Source: Allacma fusca (taxonomy: Eukaryota > Arthropoda > Collembola > Symphypleona > Sminthuridae). Taken from it: a stretch of DNA of 64,000 bases. The stretch is taken from the NCBI GenBank assembly GCA_947179485.1, contig OX359248.1:55624386-55688385 (forward strand), written 5' to 3'. Of the stretch, positions 20,763-32,700 are shown piece after piece. Positions within the stretch are counted from its first letter, which is position 1. Every line of letters starts with the position of its first letter. The notes under the pieces are model-generated. The model did no database searches, had not been told where the DNA came from, and was given only the letters and a program-made list of their open reading frames with translations. The translations under genes were made by a program, and so were the position numbers.

Positions 20763-22010
20763 CAAAGGTGGGCCCCTATCCCAGATCTAGAATTGAATAT
20801 AGGCCCAGATCTGGGGTGCAAAATAAAAATGAGAAATATAGGCACGGATATAGGCTAGGGCTCAAAATAAGTATAGGCTAGGGTGAAAATCTAGGTAGGG
20901 TCACCAAATTGCTTCTCGGGGTTAGGGAATATAGGCGAGGCTTCCTGAAACTACCCTTACCTAGAACGCATATAGGTAAGCCGGTTTGTAAATATTGTGA
21001 AAGTCGAGATGAGTGTGTGATGAGGGATGATGAGGGAGGAAACAAGATGGTGAGGTCCGGAGATGAGTTGTAATGAATAACTTTTATTAAACTAAATGTA
21101 GGACTTGGGTACGGGTATATATAAGTATAATTATTAGGTGTATAATTAGGAATAATTCCCAATATTAACAATAGGAATAACTTTCCACACTGATAACTTC
21201 AGTAGTAATTATAAATAAATAAGAGAGAATAATCTCAAAAGGGTCGCGAAGAAAACCAAAGTAGGGAAAATTAGGGAAGACTGGAGAGAGATGAGACACA
21301 ATGTGAATGTCTTGATCGGTGAAGAGAGAGTGTTTGAATTCTCCCGAGTATCATAATAATTGAATAACATTTCATAGCATCTTATCTAACATTAATGTAG
21401 CCAATCAAAATAGATATTTTACAATAGCAATAGCATTATTGATAATGAGTACAAGAATAAATAGCATAAATGAGTATTACCATAACAACACATTATTTCT
21501 GTATGCTTAGGCATACAGAGCAAAGTAAGTGTAGGTGTGGGAGATTTACATTAGTAATAGTTGATTATGCCTAGGATGCACAAGGATGTCGAAAAGTATC
21601 CGATCAGCCCTTCTTCTGCTTGCAGAGGCGCGCTAACTTACACTACTTTTCCAGTAGGTATGTACCTAGCGGAGCGCCATTTGTTTACATGGCGCTTCCC
21701 GCGTAGGCACATTAGGCGACGTGTGCAGTGCTGGGGGTGTTGCTAGCGTGCCGTAAATCGTTGGCCGATTTGCAATATGTTCCACTCGTAATAGTTATGT
21801 ATCATATGCACTTTGTTACTACACGGGTAGTAAGTATACACATTGGAAAGTTTTAATAATGTATATATAATTATCCAGGGGTTTAGGGGAAAGTATTTGT
21901 CTTCTAGGCTAGATCAATTTCTAGGCAGGCGGTCCCTTGCGCTAATAGCCTACATAGGATTATAGGCAGGCACTTTCCGCAACCAGCCTTGAGGGATAGG
22001 GGCATAAATC
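20763..22010. mobile_element. Probable hAT-like element, TATAGGC family, right end unresolved
   Basis: The left end CAAAGGTGGGCCCCTATCCC resembles the ends of the complete element at 54676-55545. TATAGGC/CTAGG words fill 20790-20990 and return at 21880-22000, with about 870 bp of other sequence between them, including a G+C-richer patch at 21600-21760. No matching right terminus was found, so the limits are approximate. No gene is recognised. Confidence 0.45.
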
Positions 22011-22195
22011 CTAAATTCAAGTGCAAATAATACCTTTCATTCAAAATGTAGTCTAAAAGATTTTCAATTTGATGTAAGTAGCTGGTTAACAAGTGGTAGT
22101 GTAAGAATGAAAATGTAACATGGAACTCATCGTTATCGCTAAATGATATGATGTGTTCAAATATAAACTAACGTGTATTTTTCCGGTGTTTGCCC

Positions 22196-22460
22196 CAGGA
22201 ATGTCAATTTCCAATTTTGTGATTACGAATTTCAATTAATGATTACTTTAGAAACGAATTCAACATACAATTACAATTGATTATTAATTAGCTTGTAACT
22301 ACTTATTAATAATTACGATTACTTTTAACCAGTTAATGCCGATGATTACAATTAGCGATTACTTTAAAAATAATTTTCACTGATGATTACAATTAGCGAT
22401 TACTTAAAAAATAATTTTCATTGATGATTACAATTAGTGATTACTTTAAAAATAATTATA
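22196..22460. repeat. Partial hAT-like end with a 41-bp tandem repeat
   Basis: It starts CAGGAATGTCAATTTCCAAT, like a hAT end, and is rich in TGATTACAATTA words. Three tandem units begin at 22341, 22382 and 22423, each 41 bp and starting GATGATTACAATTAG; the third runs out near 22460. The R2-like element's tail begins about 30 bp further on. Confidence 0.55.
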
Positions 22461-22617
22461 ATACTCTAGATCTTGTGAAATAATCTAATTATAATTTATA
22501 TATATATATATATATAAAGACTTTATTGACACTGCTTCTCAACAGAAGTAGCTATACATTGACTCAGTATACTATTTCCTAGTGTATTACATCATATATG
22601 TATGATAGTACAATGTG

Positions 22618-23232
22618 TTATGAATTTCTATATAAATGATTATTACATATTAAAGCACCACTTTTTAGCACTATTGCTACAACTTCATCAATAACAGTAT
22701 TGGAAATTCTAAATCTTTTTAGAAATTTTACAAACAATTTTGAAATTGTTCCACGTGCACCTATATACAATCCTATTGTTTCAATTTCACGTAAATTAAA
22801 TTTACTTTTGAAGTAAGGTATACATGGATCATAAATAGATTTTTTCTCGTAGTTGACATTATCTGCTTGGTGGAGGTCTTGTTCCATTCTAATTGTAGGG
22901 TCTATTATGTATCCCTTCCTAGTAATATGGTCGTAGGCAAGAATGTCTGCTCTTCTACTTGTATTATTGTTGTCTGTACAGTATATTTCTTCCTCAACTC
23001 TTAATCCTGTTTCTTTAAGTTTAGAAGCTATAAGTGAGCGTATGCTGTGGTGTCTATTGTTTCGAAGTAGTTCCCACCTCGGGCATTTACCAAGAATATG
23101 TCCTAAGGTTTCAAACTCATTGCAGTTTCTGCAACGGCTATTTCCTTGGCTGTATCCGGGGTTGGTTTTTACTGGCAAAACATTTGCAGCCATTTTAATT
23201 GCATTGGTCCATTCCGATGTTGAAAGGCCGGC
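22618..23232 (-). pseudogene. R2-like copy 2: CCHC knuckle and restriction-like endonuclease
   Basis: Starting from the Met at 23193, residues 21-37 read CRNCNEFETLGHILGKC, a CX2CX7HX4C knuckle of the type placed before the RLE in R2 proteins. The endonuclease core follows: RRADILAYD (aspartate 83), GYIIDPTIRMEQ (aspartate 98), NYEKKSIY (lysines 117-118), then YFKSKFNL and IGARGTISKLFVKF. The RLE nicks target DNA to prime reverse transcription. The frame is continuous with the RT upstream except for one TAA at 23233-23235, 13 codons before this Met. So this is the C-terminus of a single protein, not a separate gene. Confidence 0.85.
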
Positions 23233-24800
23233 TTAGCTTTTTATCCATTTATTTGCAGCTGTGTGTTCGGAGTATTGAACTACGCCTTGTCCTTTAGTCT
23301 TAATTTGTTTAGTAACAGTTGTTTGAGATTCTGTAGATGGCAGTGGGAGCGATGAAGCATCCAATATATTTGCCATGTATAATTGGTTGGGTTGTAAATG
23401 TTCCAGGGCAGTCTTGAAGTCTTCTGAAAGATTAAGCTTCGACAGACAAAGTTGTTTCTCTAATTCCAGGTCTCGAACATGTGAAAGAACTTGTACACCA
23501 CAATTTTGTAAATGTTCACTTGCATTATATGATTGTATAAATGCTTCCCAAGATGCCTTTATAATTCCTAAACCTTTCACTTTAGTGTTAGCATAAATCA
23601 TTGAATCCGGTGTTGATATTGGGATTTGTAAAATTTCTTTGACTGCACTTTTTAGTATTTTGTCAATATTTTGCAGAAAAGTCGAATTTAATTTACTTAA
23701 AATTGCATGTTGCAAATGAAAAATCAATATAGGCCATACATACGTGTTGATTATGTTTAGTTTTTGGTCTGGGTTGAGAAATGTTGTTGAAACCAATCTT
23801 TCTATTTGATTTCTGAATTTAGTAATAATTTTAGCTTCATCCAAGAAAATCTCTTCGTTGTAGGTACATCCTAAGTACTTGACGGATTCGTTTGGTTGAA
23901 TTGATTTTATTTTTGTTTCAGAATTCAAAACCAAATCCTTTGTACATAATTCTCCTTTTACGATGCATATGCATTGTGATTTGGATGCATTGACTTTAAG
24001 TCCCAATTCATCGTACAGTGACAGGAATGTTTGACCTAAAACTATGGCAGATGTTCTTGAACATGACGATATTTGAGAGTCATCAGCGAAATTCTGTAAT
24101 GTTTCTTTTGGGAAAGAGGAGTGTAATTCGAATCCATACATCGACTTTACTTCTGGTTCATTAATTTCTTCAACTTCATCATCAATGGCATTGTTGAAAA
24201 TCCAAGGAGAGCTTGAAGCACCCTGCATGACTCCGCATTTAAAATATATTTTCTGTGTTTTACCTTTTATAATGTTGATTCTGGTGTAATTTCCAACCAT
24301 AAAGTTTATTGTAATATCTTTAAGCTTTGTGGGAGCCCTTCTGGCTTTTATCCGCTGTATGGCATGTTTGCGACCAATTTTGTCAATTGCTTGAGTTATA
24401 TCAAACAACGTGTTTGTATAATCTAGTTTTTCTTCTTTGGCTTTATTTAGGCATGCTTGCATAATCGATGTATTTATTAGTTCCGTGTTGGTTGGTGAAT
24501 CCTCTCTGATAATCCGAGAAAGGCACATATCTTCTAATTTTAGCATCTAGCATTTTTCCACCACTCTTCTAATTACAGAGCAAATTGTGATGGGACGAAA
24601 GTTCTTTGGATTTTGCTCATCTCCACCTTTATCTATCAGTACAGTTCTTGCTTCTCTCATAAATTCCGGTACAAAATTAAAATTGAGCACGTATGTAATT
24701 ACTGCAGCAAGGATCTTCGAAGATTCTGCCGTTGTTGCTTTGAGCCGTCTTGAAAGTACTCCATCATTACCTGCTGCAGTTCTTGAATTAAGCCGGTATT
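23233..24800 (-). pseudogene. R2-like copy 2: reverse transcriptase and thumb
   Basis: From about 24800 the frame reads RTAAGNDGVLSRRL, FVPEFMREARTVLI and FRPITICSV. It shifts by one base near 24546 after VVEK, and again near 24487 at the QRGF region. The long open part (24546-23233) carries LFDITQAIDKIG (first catalytic aspartate, residue 49), GVMQGASSSPWIF (105-117), NFADDSQIS (152-160), VKYLGCTYN and a thumb region absent from copy 1. The alanine-isoleucine in TQAID replaces the usual TQAFD. Identity with copy 1 is high over the shared part. An in-frame TAA ends it at 23233. Confidence 0.85.
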
Positions 24801-24836
24801 ATTATTATTTTATATTATATTATAATATAATTTATA

Positions 24837-25102
24837 TTATATTATAATATTCATATAAGTCTCAATGATGTCTTCCTTTCGTTCATAATTGGTATTGAAA
24901 TATTTCCCATTAGGAACTTGTAGATCTCTGCTTCTGGTCCGTCTTCCAGTCTGGGAAAAGGTCAGAATGTGTACGGGTCTAATATCGCGATCTCCGATCC
25001 TGTCCATCCGAAGCCTTCTCCAGAACTGTCTCAATCTGTCTATCATTCCTCCCGAGATTCTCTCATTACATTGTTTTGCATAACATGTACATACTTACTC
25101 AT
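24837..25102 (-). pseudogene. Possible N-terminal segment of R2-like copy 2
   Basis: An open frame from about 25102 to 24837 reads CNERISGGMIDRLRQFWRRL, DIRPVHILTFSQTGRRTRS and LQVPNGKYFNTNYERKEDII. It is basic, with no domain I can name. Its strand and position just upstream of the RT, separated only by a TAT/ATA microsatellite, suggest it belongs to the same element. It could instead be an unrelated neighbour. Confidence 0.4.
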
Positions 25103-25109
25103 GTACAGA

Positions 25110-25665
25110 ATAATCATTATTATTGTTTGTCATAACAATAGGAAGAATCTGTGTTAATTGATTCTTCGTCCGGTCTCAACAACCGTCCCTTGATAGAATT
25201 CCCTGGTTAGGAATGCTGCGTTGCTTAAATTATAAACAATACTTGGATCTGCCGATGCAGATTTATCCTTAAATGCAAACATGCTAAAACGCGATCTGAA
25301 GTCACGTTGCATAGTCTAGGGGAGATGCTTAGATTGTAAGGTTTCTGTACAGGTGTGTAAGGTGCGAATGTCTCCGACGTAACAATATTAGGCAATAAAA
25401 ATCGCACTGATACTAGACCAAATTAGGCAGTAGATAGAGCTCGCCAATTATTGTCCATATAGACCACGTGCATTGCAAAGTGTTACGACCAACAACATGT
25501 AAGGCTATGGAATTGAATATGAACAATAACGGTCATGATTAAGTCATAGAAATAGTTCTGTCCACTAATAATCATATTAATCCATGAAAATAAAATAATC
25601 ATGGGACATATTATAACGTGAAATTACTTCTAACCGACTATGACTCATATTAGGCAATCTACAGT
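25110..25665. other. No gene seen
   Basis: A+T-rich sequence between the R2-like element and the long-TIR element. The short frame 25225-25407 (-) shows no domain. Confidence 0.4.
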
Positions 25666-26620
25666 GAGCACAGTATATTTATCCTACCCTGTGGGGCTCA
25701 ATCTTTAACATTGAATAACTTTAAACGTATGAGCCAGGGAACATCGACAATTACCTTATATTGTAGGTAATAATGTTACTAATTTATTTCTATATTATAA
25801 TTTATTATAATATGGTCCCCGCCAAATTTAAATCCACCAAAGCGTCGCACCATATGGAAACGACGCCAAAATAGTTTATCCGCCCCTGGTGTCGTGACCC
25901 CCTGGTGACCTGGAAAATTATTTTTGAAGCTTCTGGCAAGCATATAGCTTCCAGAAGCTAAGTGAAGTAAAAAAAAATTTGATTTGGGATATTTTAAAAA
26001 TATCAGTGTGTTCCAGGCCCATTAATAGGTAAAATGTTGAAATTTTGGAATTAATTATGTTTAAAAATTATTTAAACAATTTTGGTAGGAAAGAAACATA
26101 AAAATATTCTACAAAAAGGTTATTTTTAATTATTCGACCTAAAAACGGTCGAAAAAAAAATTACGTTCATGCTTACCTTAATTAATGGACACCAACCGAG
26201 TTGTTAAACATTGGAGGGAGAACCCGCCGGCCCCCGCCTAGTTGACTCCGTGGACCGATGTGCCTCAAAATTGATCAGCAGGTACAAATAATTGTAGTCT
26301 AAAAGATTTTGAACAAAATTCCAGGAATTGCATTCGTGATCAGACCCAAAACCTTCATAGTGCAAAGTGGAAACAAATATTGGTCATCATTTACCATTTG
26401 TGGATCAAATAAATCATATTGAACCTGCCTATGACCCAGCTGACATGACCTGTGACCTAGGTCGTTCTAATATAGAAACTATATTTATAATACAGAAATA
26501 AATTGGTAACATTATTACCTACAATTTAAGGTAATTGTAGATGTTCCCTGGCTCATAGGTTTAAAGTTATTCAATGTTAAACATTGAGCCACACAGGGTA
26601 GGATAAATATACTGTGCTCA
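25666..26620. mobile_element. Long terminal inverted repeat element
   Basis: The first about 135 bp (TGAGCACAGTATATTTATCC, then CTACCCTGTG and GAGCCAGGGAACATC) recur inverted at the right end with about eight mismatches. The inner limits are roughly 25800 and 26486. The centre (about 690 bp) includes GTGACCTGG and CTTCTGG repeats and no reading frame. I could not find a convincing target duplication beside the ends. The long arms would make it a foldback-type or long-TIR non-autonomous DNA element. Confidence 0.8.
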
Positions 26621-27785
26621 GGTATACAAACCTGACATTTCTATGTAATTTTAGTCTATACTAACCCATTGCAGCAGTTCTGAACAATACTGACCCGTAT
26701 TAGGAAATTAAAATTGCTCTGTACATGAGCATCATCGTATCGTATTTTCTTTTAAAACTGTGTTCTTAAAAATTATGTGTTGTAAAGAATTCTTGACTTA
26801 TTGTTAAGGCTACTATTGTGACTGTTACTTTTATTATTGTTACTATAAATTGAAGTAATGATTATTGTAGTTTGTATTATTATTATTAGTGAAATGGTTT
26901 AACGATTATTGTACTTAAAAATATTGGTTAATCTTATACGGTCAATGGATTCGTTCGACTACTGATATAAAAGGGCTGATCCCTGCAGTGCAGTCAAACT
27001 TGCTTGGTATTCCAAGGGTCTTGTACTTGAGAGTAAAAGTAGCGGCTTGGATAGAGCCATTCCCATCTCCCTTTGTATTCGTTTACCCCTACTAAAATCC
27101 CATCACGCCACACATTACCCACTCCTGAAAAATCCCTACCAATATCGTGTAGACACCCTACATAAATAGCTCTGACCAATAACTTGTCATCTTAAGCAAT
27201 GGAATTTGTTCTGACAAATTTTGTATAAATGAACTAATTTTTAATAATGATTATCTAAAATTTTGCATTGCTATTTATTTTGACCAATACTGTAACTTGC
27301 TTGTAAAGCAATTAAAAGGCTTTTCAATGGACCAATAAGACTGATATATATGATTATTATTGTTAATACAAACGTTATTAAGATGGTTGACAGTACTACG
27401 CAGTTGTAAAATATATTTTAGAACTATACACGTCCTGAGAGGATAAGTCTCATTGTCAGATGATTTCTTGTTGGCGAAAACAGAAAGTCAGTATTCAGTT
27501 TGTACATTTCCAGTCTAAATGTTGACAATCGATCTAACAAAATCAAAATTTGGAGTCACCTCGTTGGATTGGCTGAGGTGTTCAACTTGATTTTATGTTT
27601 AATACTTCCAGCTACATATATTGATTTTGCTGTTTTCTTACAAATTATGTAATAGGAATGAATTATTTCCAGTTAGACAATTTGCAGTATGTACTACAAC
27701 TACGCATGTTTAAGGCCTAATACTGTAAGTGTACTTGTAAGTAGAAAACCTTCTGTAACATTTGCATTTTATCTTATTGGAGTGA
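26621..27785. other. No gene seen
   Basis: A+T-rich unique sequence. The 61-codon frame at 26994-27179 (-) shows no domain. A 17-base word GTAGTCTAAAAGATTTT at 26296 (inside the long-TIR element) also occurs at about 22045. Confidence 0.35.
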
Positions 27786-27793
27786 GTTGGAAG

Positions 27794-28288
27794 TAGTGTT
27801 TCTGAACGGTCCAAAAACATGGACTCGACCCGACTCGTTTTCCCGAACCGAAAAAAATCCCTTTTCTGTTCCCGAAACCGGAACCGATATGTTCGAGTCC
27901 GGGACATTTTTGCCTTCCCGGAACCGATCCGGAAAATAAAATCGGTTCCCGGACCAGTTCCGGTTCCTTCCCGAACCGGCAGAAAATGCATAGGATTCAT
28001 TTTCATCGATGTCAAAATTGTGTCGCGTTTTCAAATGATAGTTGACAAATGCTTGACAAATGCATGTTTCACGTTTTCATCCAAAAAGGCAGCTTTACCA
28101 AACCCTTCCCGAAAACTTTCGGTTTTGATTTTTGTACCCGAAACCGGACCGAATGTAACGGTTCTTTAAACCGTTGACCCGAAACCTGACCGAAATTTAA
28201 CGGTTCTTTAAATCGTTGACCCGAAACCGTACCGGAACCGAAACCGAACCGGAACCTCGGGAATTCCCGATACCGAACAGAAACACTA
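27794..28288. mobile_element. hAT-like MITE, GGTTCCGG family
   Basis: The ends are TAGTGTTTCTGAACGGT and, inverted, TAGTGTTTCTGTTCGGT, flanked by the exact 8-bp duplication GTTGGAAG (27786-27793 and 28289-28296). The body is saturated with GGTTCCGG, GAACCGG and CCCGAAACCG words on both strands. Overlapping open frames on both strands are by-products of these words. Confidence 0.9.
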
Positions 28289-28296
28289 GTTGGAAG

Positions 28297-31069
28297 GTAT
28301 TTTGTCCAATCCGGGAGTGCAGTGGTATAAAGTTTTATTACAAAGAAATGCAGGAACCGGCGTAGCAGTCGGAATGTATGAGTTGGGGAAGATGCAGAAA
28401 TAAATAGTAGAACTTGTGATTTCATGTCGCAAAGTTGAGGTAAAGAGTTTGTTGAGAATTGCAAGATCGATACATCGAGGAGAAGTTCAGGTAGGTAAAG
28501 TGGGATTGATTTAATTTCGTTAAAAATACCGCTGCGGGGAAAGTTGGATAAAAAAGATTTATAGAGGGAAGGGGCACGAAATAATTGCTGAGGGGATGTA
28601 TGTTGTGGGGGAGTGGTGTGTGTATATAAAAGTTGGGAAAAGCCGAAAACAATGATTCGGTGCCTGTTTGTAGCTGTAGAATCAGAGGGAATGAGTCAGG
28701 AGGAACTTGAGTAGCCACAAAACCCATTGGAATAATAAATGGAGCGAACGATAATGGAACCCCTCGTCTTGTCTCCGCTCTCCGCAAGCAGCCAATTTTT
28801 AGTTGTGTCTATATCCCGAACATTATGCAATCCCAGAAATTTTCCAGAGTGACACAAAAACATACAAAAGGCTAAGCCAGCGTTGAAATAAGGCAGAGCT
28901 ATAAAAGACCTGTTATCGCTCTTTTACACTCTACCTGTTCTGCCATTTGGCAGCTCCAGACCCATGTCTCTTCCCGCCAAACAAAAGGGATCCATTACAT
29001 GGATTTACACTACAGGTCATTTGCAAAACGTCTGTAAAAATATCGCTCCAATCCACCCTCGGCTTCTTTAGATTTACTTCTCACCACGGAACGTTATGGG
29101 TACGGCTAGCCAGCAAGCTAGCTTCTGAATTTCTCTCTTAAGTCCTCCATTTGTCCGGCCGTCGACGCAAATTCCGCCTCTACGATATCTTAACGAATCT
29201 TGTAGGAGAAAACCCAGTTTAGGCACTTTAAGATTACTAATAAATAATGTCACTTTGGATCGTTCTTGTCAGGGAAATTAGAATTTCATGGCCAGGGTCA
29301 AATTCGTGGAACAATCTGATTAGACCAGTTCTTCTGAACACTTTTGCCGAAAAATATAGAAAGCTGAGCTCGTGTGTAATTACACGTTCTTATTTCATTA
29401 AATACATGACATAGCGTTGCCTTGTTTTGTCTTTGGAATGTCTTAATCAGTACATAAATATTCATTGGAGATGCTCTTTGTGGACGAGACATGGGCGTCA
29501 ATAATAATTGAACCCAGTCAGAAGCCATGCGGCAGTACATCAGAATGAATGGATAATAGAGAGGCCCTGGCGTTTGACTCTTGGATTTTTACACTGATGA
29601 GAAGTATGCGGAAGGTTCAGGGGAGCAGAAATTATTATTCTTGAATTTTTGTCTCCCTTCCCGCATGTGAACAGGGACTGAGAAAAAGCGAGAGAAAGTG
29701 AGAGACGAAGAAAGAGAAAGACTGTCGTTTCCCCCATCCACGTCGACGACAATGTGACAGATGATGGAAAAAAGTTAATGAAAGACTCTCAAGTGGGAAC
29801 CACAAAGAATGCATGCGAATGTTCCAAACTTTTACTTCTCTTGTATTCCACGCAAATCGGCTGGAAAAAATTTGCGTCCTCTCCCCCTTTCTTTCCCTTT
29901 ATTTCACTCAGTCAAAAGATACTTTGGCACAATAAAAACCACTCCAACTTTTTAGGTGACATTCAGGAGGTTGAGAGCCGGAGACAAGAGTAGTATGCCC
30001 TTCGAGTTCCCCGTGCCGATCAACTTGAAAGTCACACCTTTACTCTCCCGAACCATTCTCACAAGTCACACCAATCCATTTAAATGGAACCATCCACTTT
30101 ATAATCTATCAATACATATCCCAACATTTCATTTAAACCAACCACGCATGTAACTACGTCCATAGTCGAGTATAATTATCGATTCCTGCTAAAATAACAC
30201 CTGTAAACTTATAACTGGAAATAGTTCCGGGAACGGTCGCTAAGTTATGGCTTGCAAGAAGTCTTCAATCCTGTCACCATGCACGAAAATATAAATAATA
30301 GTAGACCATGTCGAACTTAAAATTAAAATACAGACTTCTTATGCCAAAAAATACATTAGTTATATACATATGTACATATCGATACTGTAAAACAAACAGT
30401 TTGTATCTGTTATTATTACCGTGTTTTAATTTCATATGCATTTAATAAATAGAGGCGACTGTTTCAATAACGACTTTCAACATAACCGAGTGTTTGATTG
30501 ATTGATTTGATTTACTAAAATTCGTTGTAAAACCATAATACATATTAGCTTTACGTCGTAAATTTAATACACTTGGTTCAAGTGAAAACATGTCTTTTTA
30601 TTTTAAGCCAGGGCTTTTGAATTTTAATGCCAGCCTAATTGCATAAATCAGTATGCAGAATACTTGTTAATTTCGTTTTGTACAAGATGCCCGTAGTAGC
30701 TACGCATGCCCAAATAGACTTTGTAGTCAATATTTGAGAAAATGTAAGCATGCACAAGTAGTTTAAACATAGATATTATATAGTTCACTTCAGTTTGTGT
30801 AAGAGGACGATTGAAGGTAGTAGTTTTTTAACAAATGGAAAATGCTCTTGAAGCCCCAATCACTTGAATGTGTATACTCTTTCAATAGGACTACCACGGG
30901 AATTCATAAATATCTGTATATGAGATGGACCCACCATTAGCTTTGTGGAGAACCATGAACTTGGTTTTTTTCCAAATTAAAAAGTAACCCATTACTTTTA
31001 CACCAATCGTGGATTGATTTTAATACAGACATGTCTGGAATTGGAAGGCTAGGTGTCAAAGGCGGCTGA
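28297..31069. other. No gene seen
   Basis: Unique-looking DNA with purine-rich patches (29690-29720, 28590-28625). Frames of 65-121 codons occur on both strands, but none shows a domain or plausible splice structure. Confidence 0.4.
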
Positions 31070-31757
31070 CCGATTTTTCAGGCCCGCGAAGGAATATGGA
31101 AGGTAGGCACGGACTGCAGGGGTAGTCCAGCAGTGAATGTACTCAACTACCATCGTTGAGGAATGGCTTCAAAGCCCAGTGGCCCGGCTATCGCGGAGGT
31201 GAGAGAAAGAGAGAGAGATGTTGGGTTCTGTGGGATGTACTGCTAGTTAACATAGAACCAAACACTTCAGTGTGAGTGAACTTAGCGTTGTTACTCGGGA
31301 TACGGGTGATTGTGCTACAGTTAGACAGTGCCCCCTCAGTTCGTCCTGGGATATAATCTCTTTCCATGTTACCTTGCTGTCTCCGCCATAGATTAAGCAA
31401 ATTAGGTTAAGATTAACGGGCTACGTCCAAACGTTAAAACATGCAATGTAAAAAACTGAATGAATAGTCTAAGACTGAAATATGAAATAGTAACTGAAAA
31501 TAAAGATACTTTTACTTTTTAATATGGAAGGTGGGCTGAATTTTTTCCCTAAGGTTGACAGCGATACTGTTGATCAAAACGTCTCCATTTTCAAAATTCA
31601 TGCACGTTTTGATACCATTTCTATAATTTTGCAATAAATGAAGGTTCGAAATGAAGGATGGCTTCTTTTGTAGGAAGGCTGAATGAAGGGTGAATTAATT
31701 TTAAAATGAAGGAGGACTTATAGAAGACGAGTAATTTTAAACGCTTCATTCATTGAT
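31070..31757. mobile_element. Possible hAT-like fragment with ATGAAGG words
   Basis: CAAAGGCGGCTGACCGATTT near 31057-31076 looks like a hAT-type end. Words of the form AATGAAGG and GGAAGGTGGGCTGAA follow at 31533-31720, on the far side of the inserted retroposon. Neither a right terminus nor a duplication was confirmed. Confidence 0.3.
31105..31520 (+). mobile_element. SINE-like retroposon copy 2, with target duplication
   Basis: It aligns with 18369-18791 from AGTCCAGCAGTGAATGTACT through GATGTTGGGTTCTGTGGGAT and CAAATTAGGTTAAGATTA to AATAAAGATAC. It is flanked by the direct repeat AATATGGAAGGT (31093-31104 and 31521-31532), which extends to GGC with one mismatch. The tail is T-rich (TACTTTTACTTTTT) rather than poly-A. 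Confidence 0.8.
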
Positions 31758-31765
31758 ATTTCGAA

Positions 31766-32439
31766 CAGTGCTCTCAATTTTACTCATTACTCGAATTTTT
31801 CATGAAGTGAGTAAGTAAGTATTGTACTTACTCGTACTCACATCTGCAAGTATGAGTAAGTAATAAGTAAGTAATTTTAAAAAGGTTGATGTTTAAGTAA
31901 GTAAAGAGTAAGTACGAACACTCATTCCCCAGTGCAATGTAAGTAATGAGTAAGTAAGACGAACTGCAAAGTATCAAAAAGTAAGTATAGAGTAAGTGAA
32001 CTCTTCTTTACTGGAGTAACTACCATAGAAAAAATGTTCTCCGACAATATCCATGACTTATATATGGCTTATGGAGGCAGATAACACAGGCCATAGGCAA
32101 ACAATGCCTTTAAATACTTGCGACGATGCATCTCGTTAGCTTCAGTCGTTGACTACACTACCAAAGATGGCAGTGATGTGGATTATATTTCAAAATGAGT
32201 AAGTATTACTTGAGTACTATGCAGGCAAAAGCAAGTAAAGAGTAAGTAATAGCAGCTTATTTTTGCGAATAAGTAAGTAAAGAGTAAGTATTACACTGCG
32301 ACACGAAATTTTGAGGGAGTAAAGAGTAAGTAAGATAGCCACCATGAAGCCCCTGAGTAAGTAAAAAGTAAGTACTGGACATCATGAGAGACAAAATTAT
32401 GAGTAAAGAGTAAGTAAGGGTGTCTAACTGAGAGCACTG
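31766..32439. mobile_element. hAT-like MITE, AGTAAGTA family
   Basis: The ends are CAGTGCTCTCAATTTTACTC and, inverted, CAGTGCTCTCAGTTAGACAC, flanked by the exact 8-bp duplication ATTTCGAA (31758-31765 and 32440-32447). GAGTAAGTA/TACTTACTC words occur more than twenty times. The - strand frame at 32257-32475 is a translation of these words. Confidence 0.9.
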
Positions 32440-32540
32440 ATTTCGAAGGCATTTTCGGAGAAGGAACGCGTCCACAAGATTAGAAATGGATCCAATGCAT
32501 CGCAGTTTTTCTTTGCTTTTCCGTCAAGGGATTAATAAGG

Positions 32541-32700
32541 GTAATGTAATGTAATGTAATGTAATGTAACAGCTTTATTACGTCAAATCATCACAGTGCA
32601 GAGCACTGATTTCCAGTGACAGACAAGAGTAAAACTATGTCAATATTTCTAAACTAAAATATGTTAATAGTAAAGTTAAAATATATTACTGTAAATTAGT
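32541..32700 (-). mobile_element. 3' end of a LINE of the same kind as fragment B
   Basis: Read on the - strand: CTGTCACTGGAAATCAGTGC, a stem CAGTGC-TCT-GCACTG (32608-32594), AATAAAG (32579-32573), then an ACATT repeat tail of six units (32570-32541). Order, stem and tail match 7480-7540 of fragment B. Only about 150 bp of untranslated end can be recognised, so this is a severely 5'-truncated copy. Confidence 0.75.

Larger units (their letters stand above)
22494..25102 (-). mobile_element. R2/NeSL-like retrotransposon, copy 2
   Basis: Read on the - strand from about 25100 to 22494. In order: an N-terminal segment of unknown function (25102-24837), an A+T microsatellite (about 24798-24856), RT (24800-23236), a CCHC knuckle and RLE endonuclease (23232-22618), a 3' untranslated part with AATAAAG (22521-22527), and a TA-repeat tail (22494-22516). 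One stop codon, two frameshifts and the microsatellite interrupt it. RT followed by a C-terminal restriction-like endonuclease is the defining layout of R2/NeSL/CRE-type elements. Many of these insert at specific sites, but the target here is not evident. Confidence 0.75.

Noticed and set aside
27774..28169. Overlapping open frames on both strands rich in Arg, Asn, Gly, Phe and Pro
   Set aside because: They translate the GGTTCCGG words of a hAT-like MITE; no domain, and both strands are open for the same compositional reason.
32257..32475. 72-codon - strand frame with Leu-Thr-Tyr-Ser repeats
   Set aside because: Direct translation of the AGTAAGTA words in the MITE at 31766-32439.
32433..32614. 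The same 14 bases AGAGCACTGATTTC at a hAT end and in a LINE tail
   Set aside because: In one place it is TIR plus target duplication and in the other the arm of a hairpin; the flanks are unrelated, so I treat it as coincidence.
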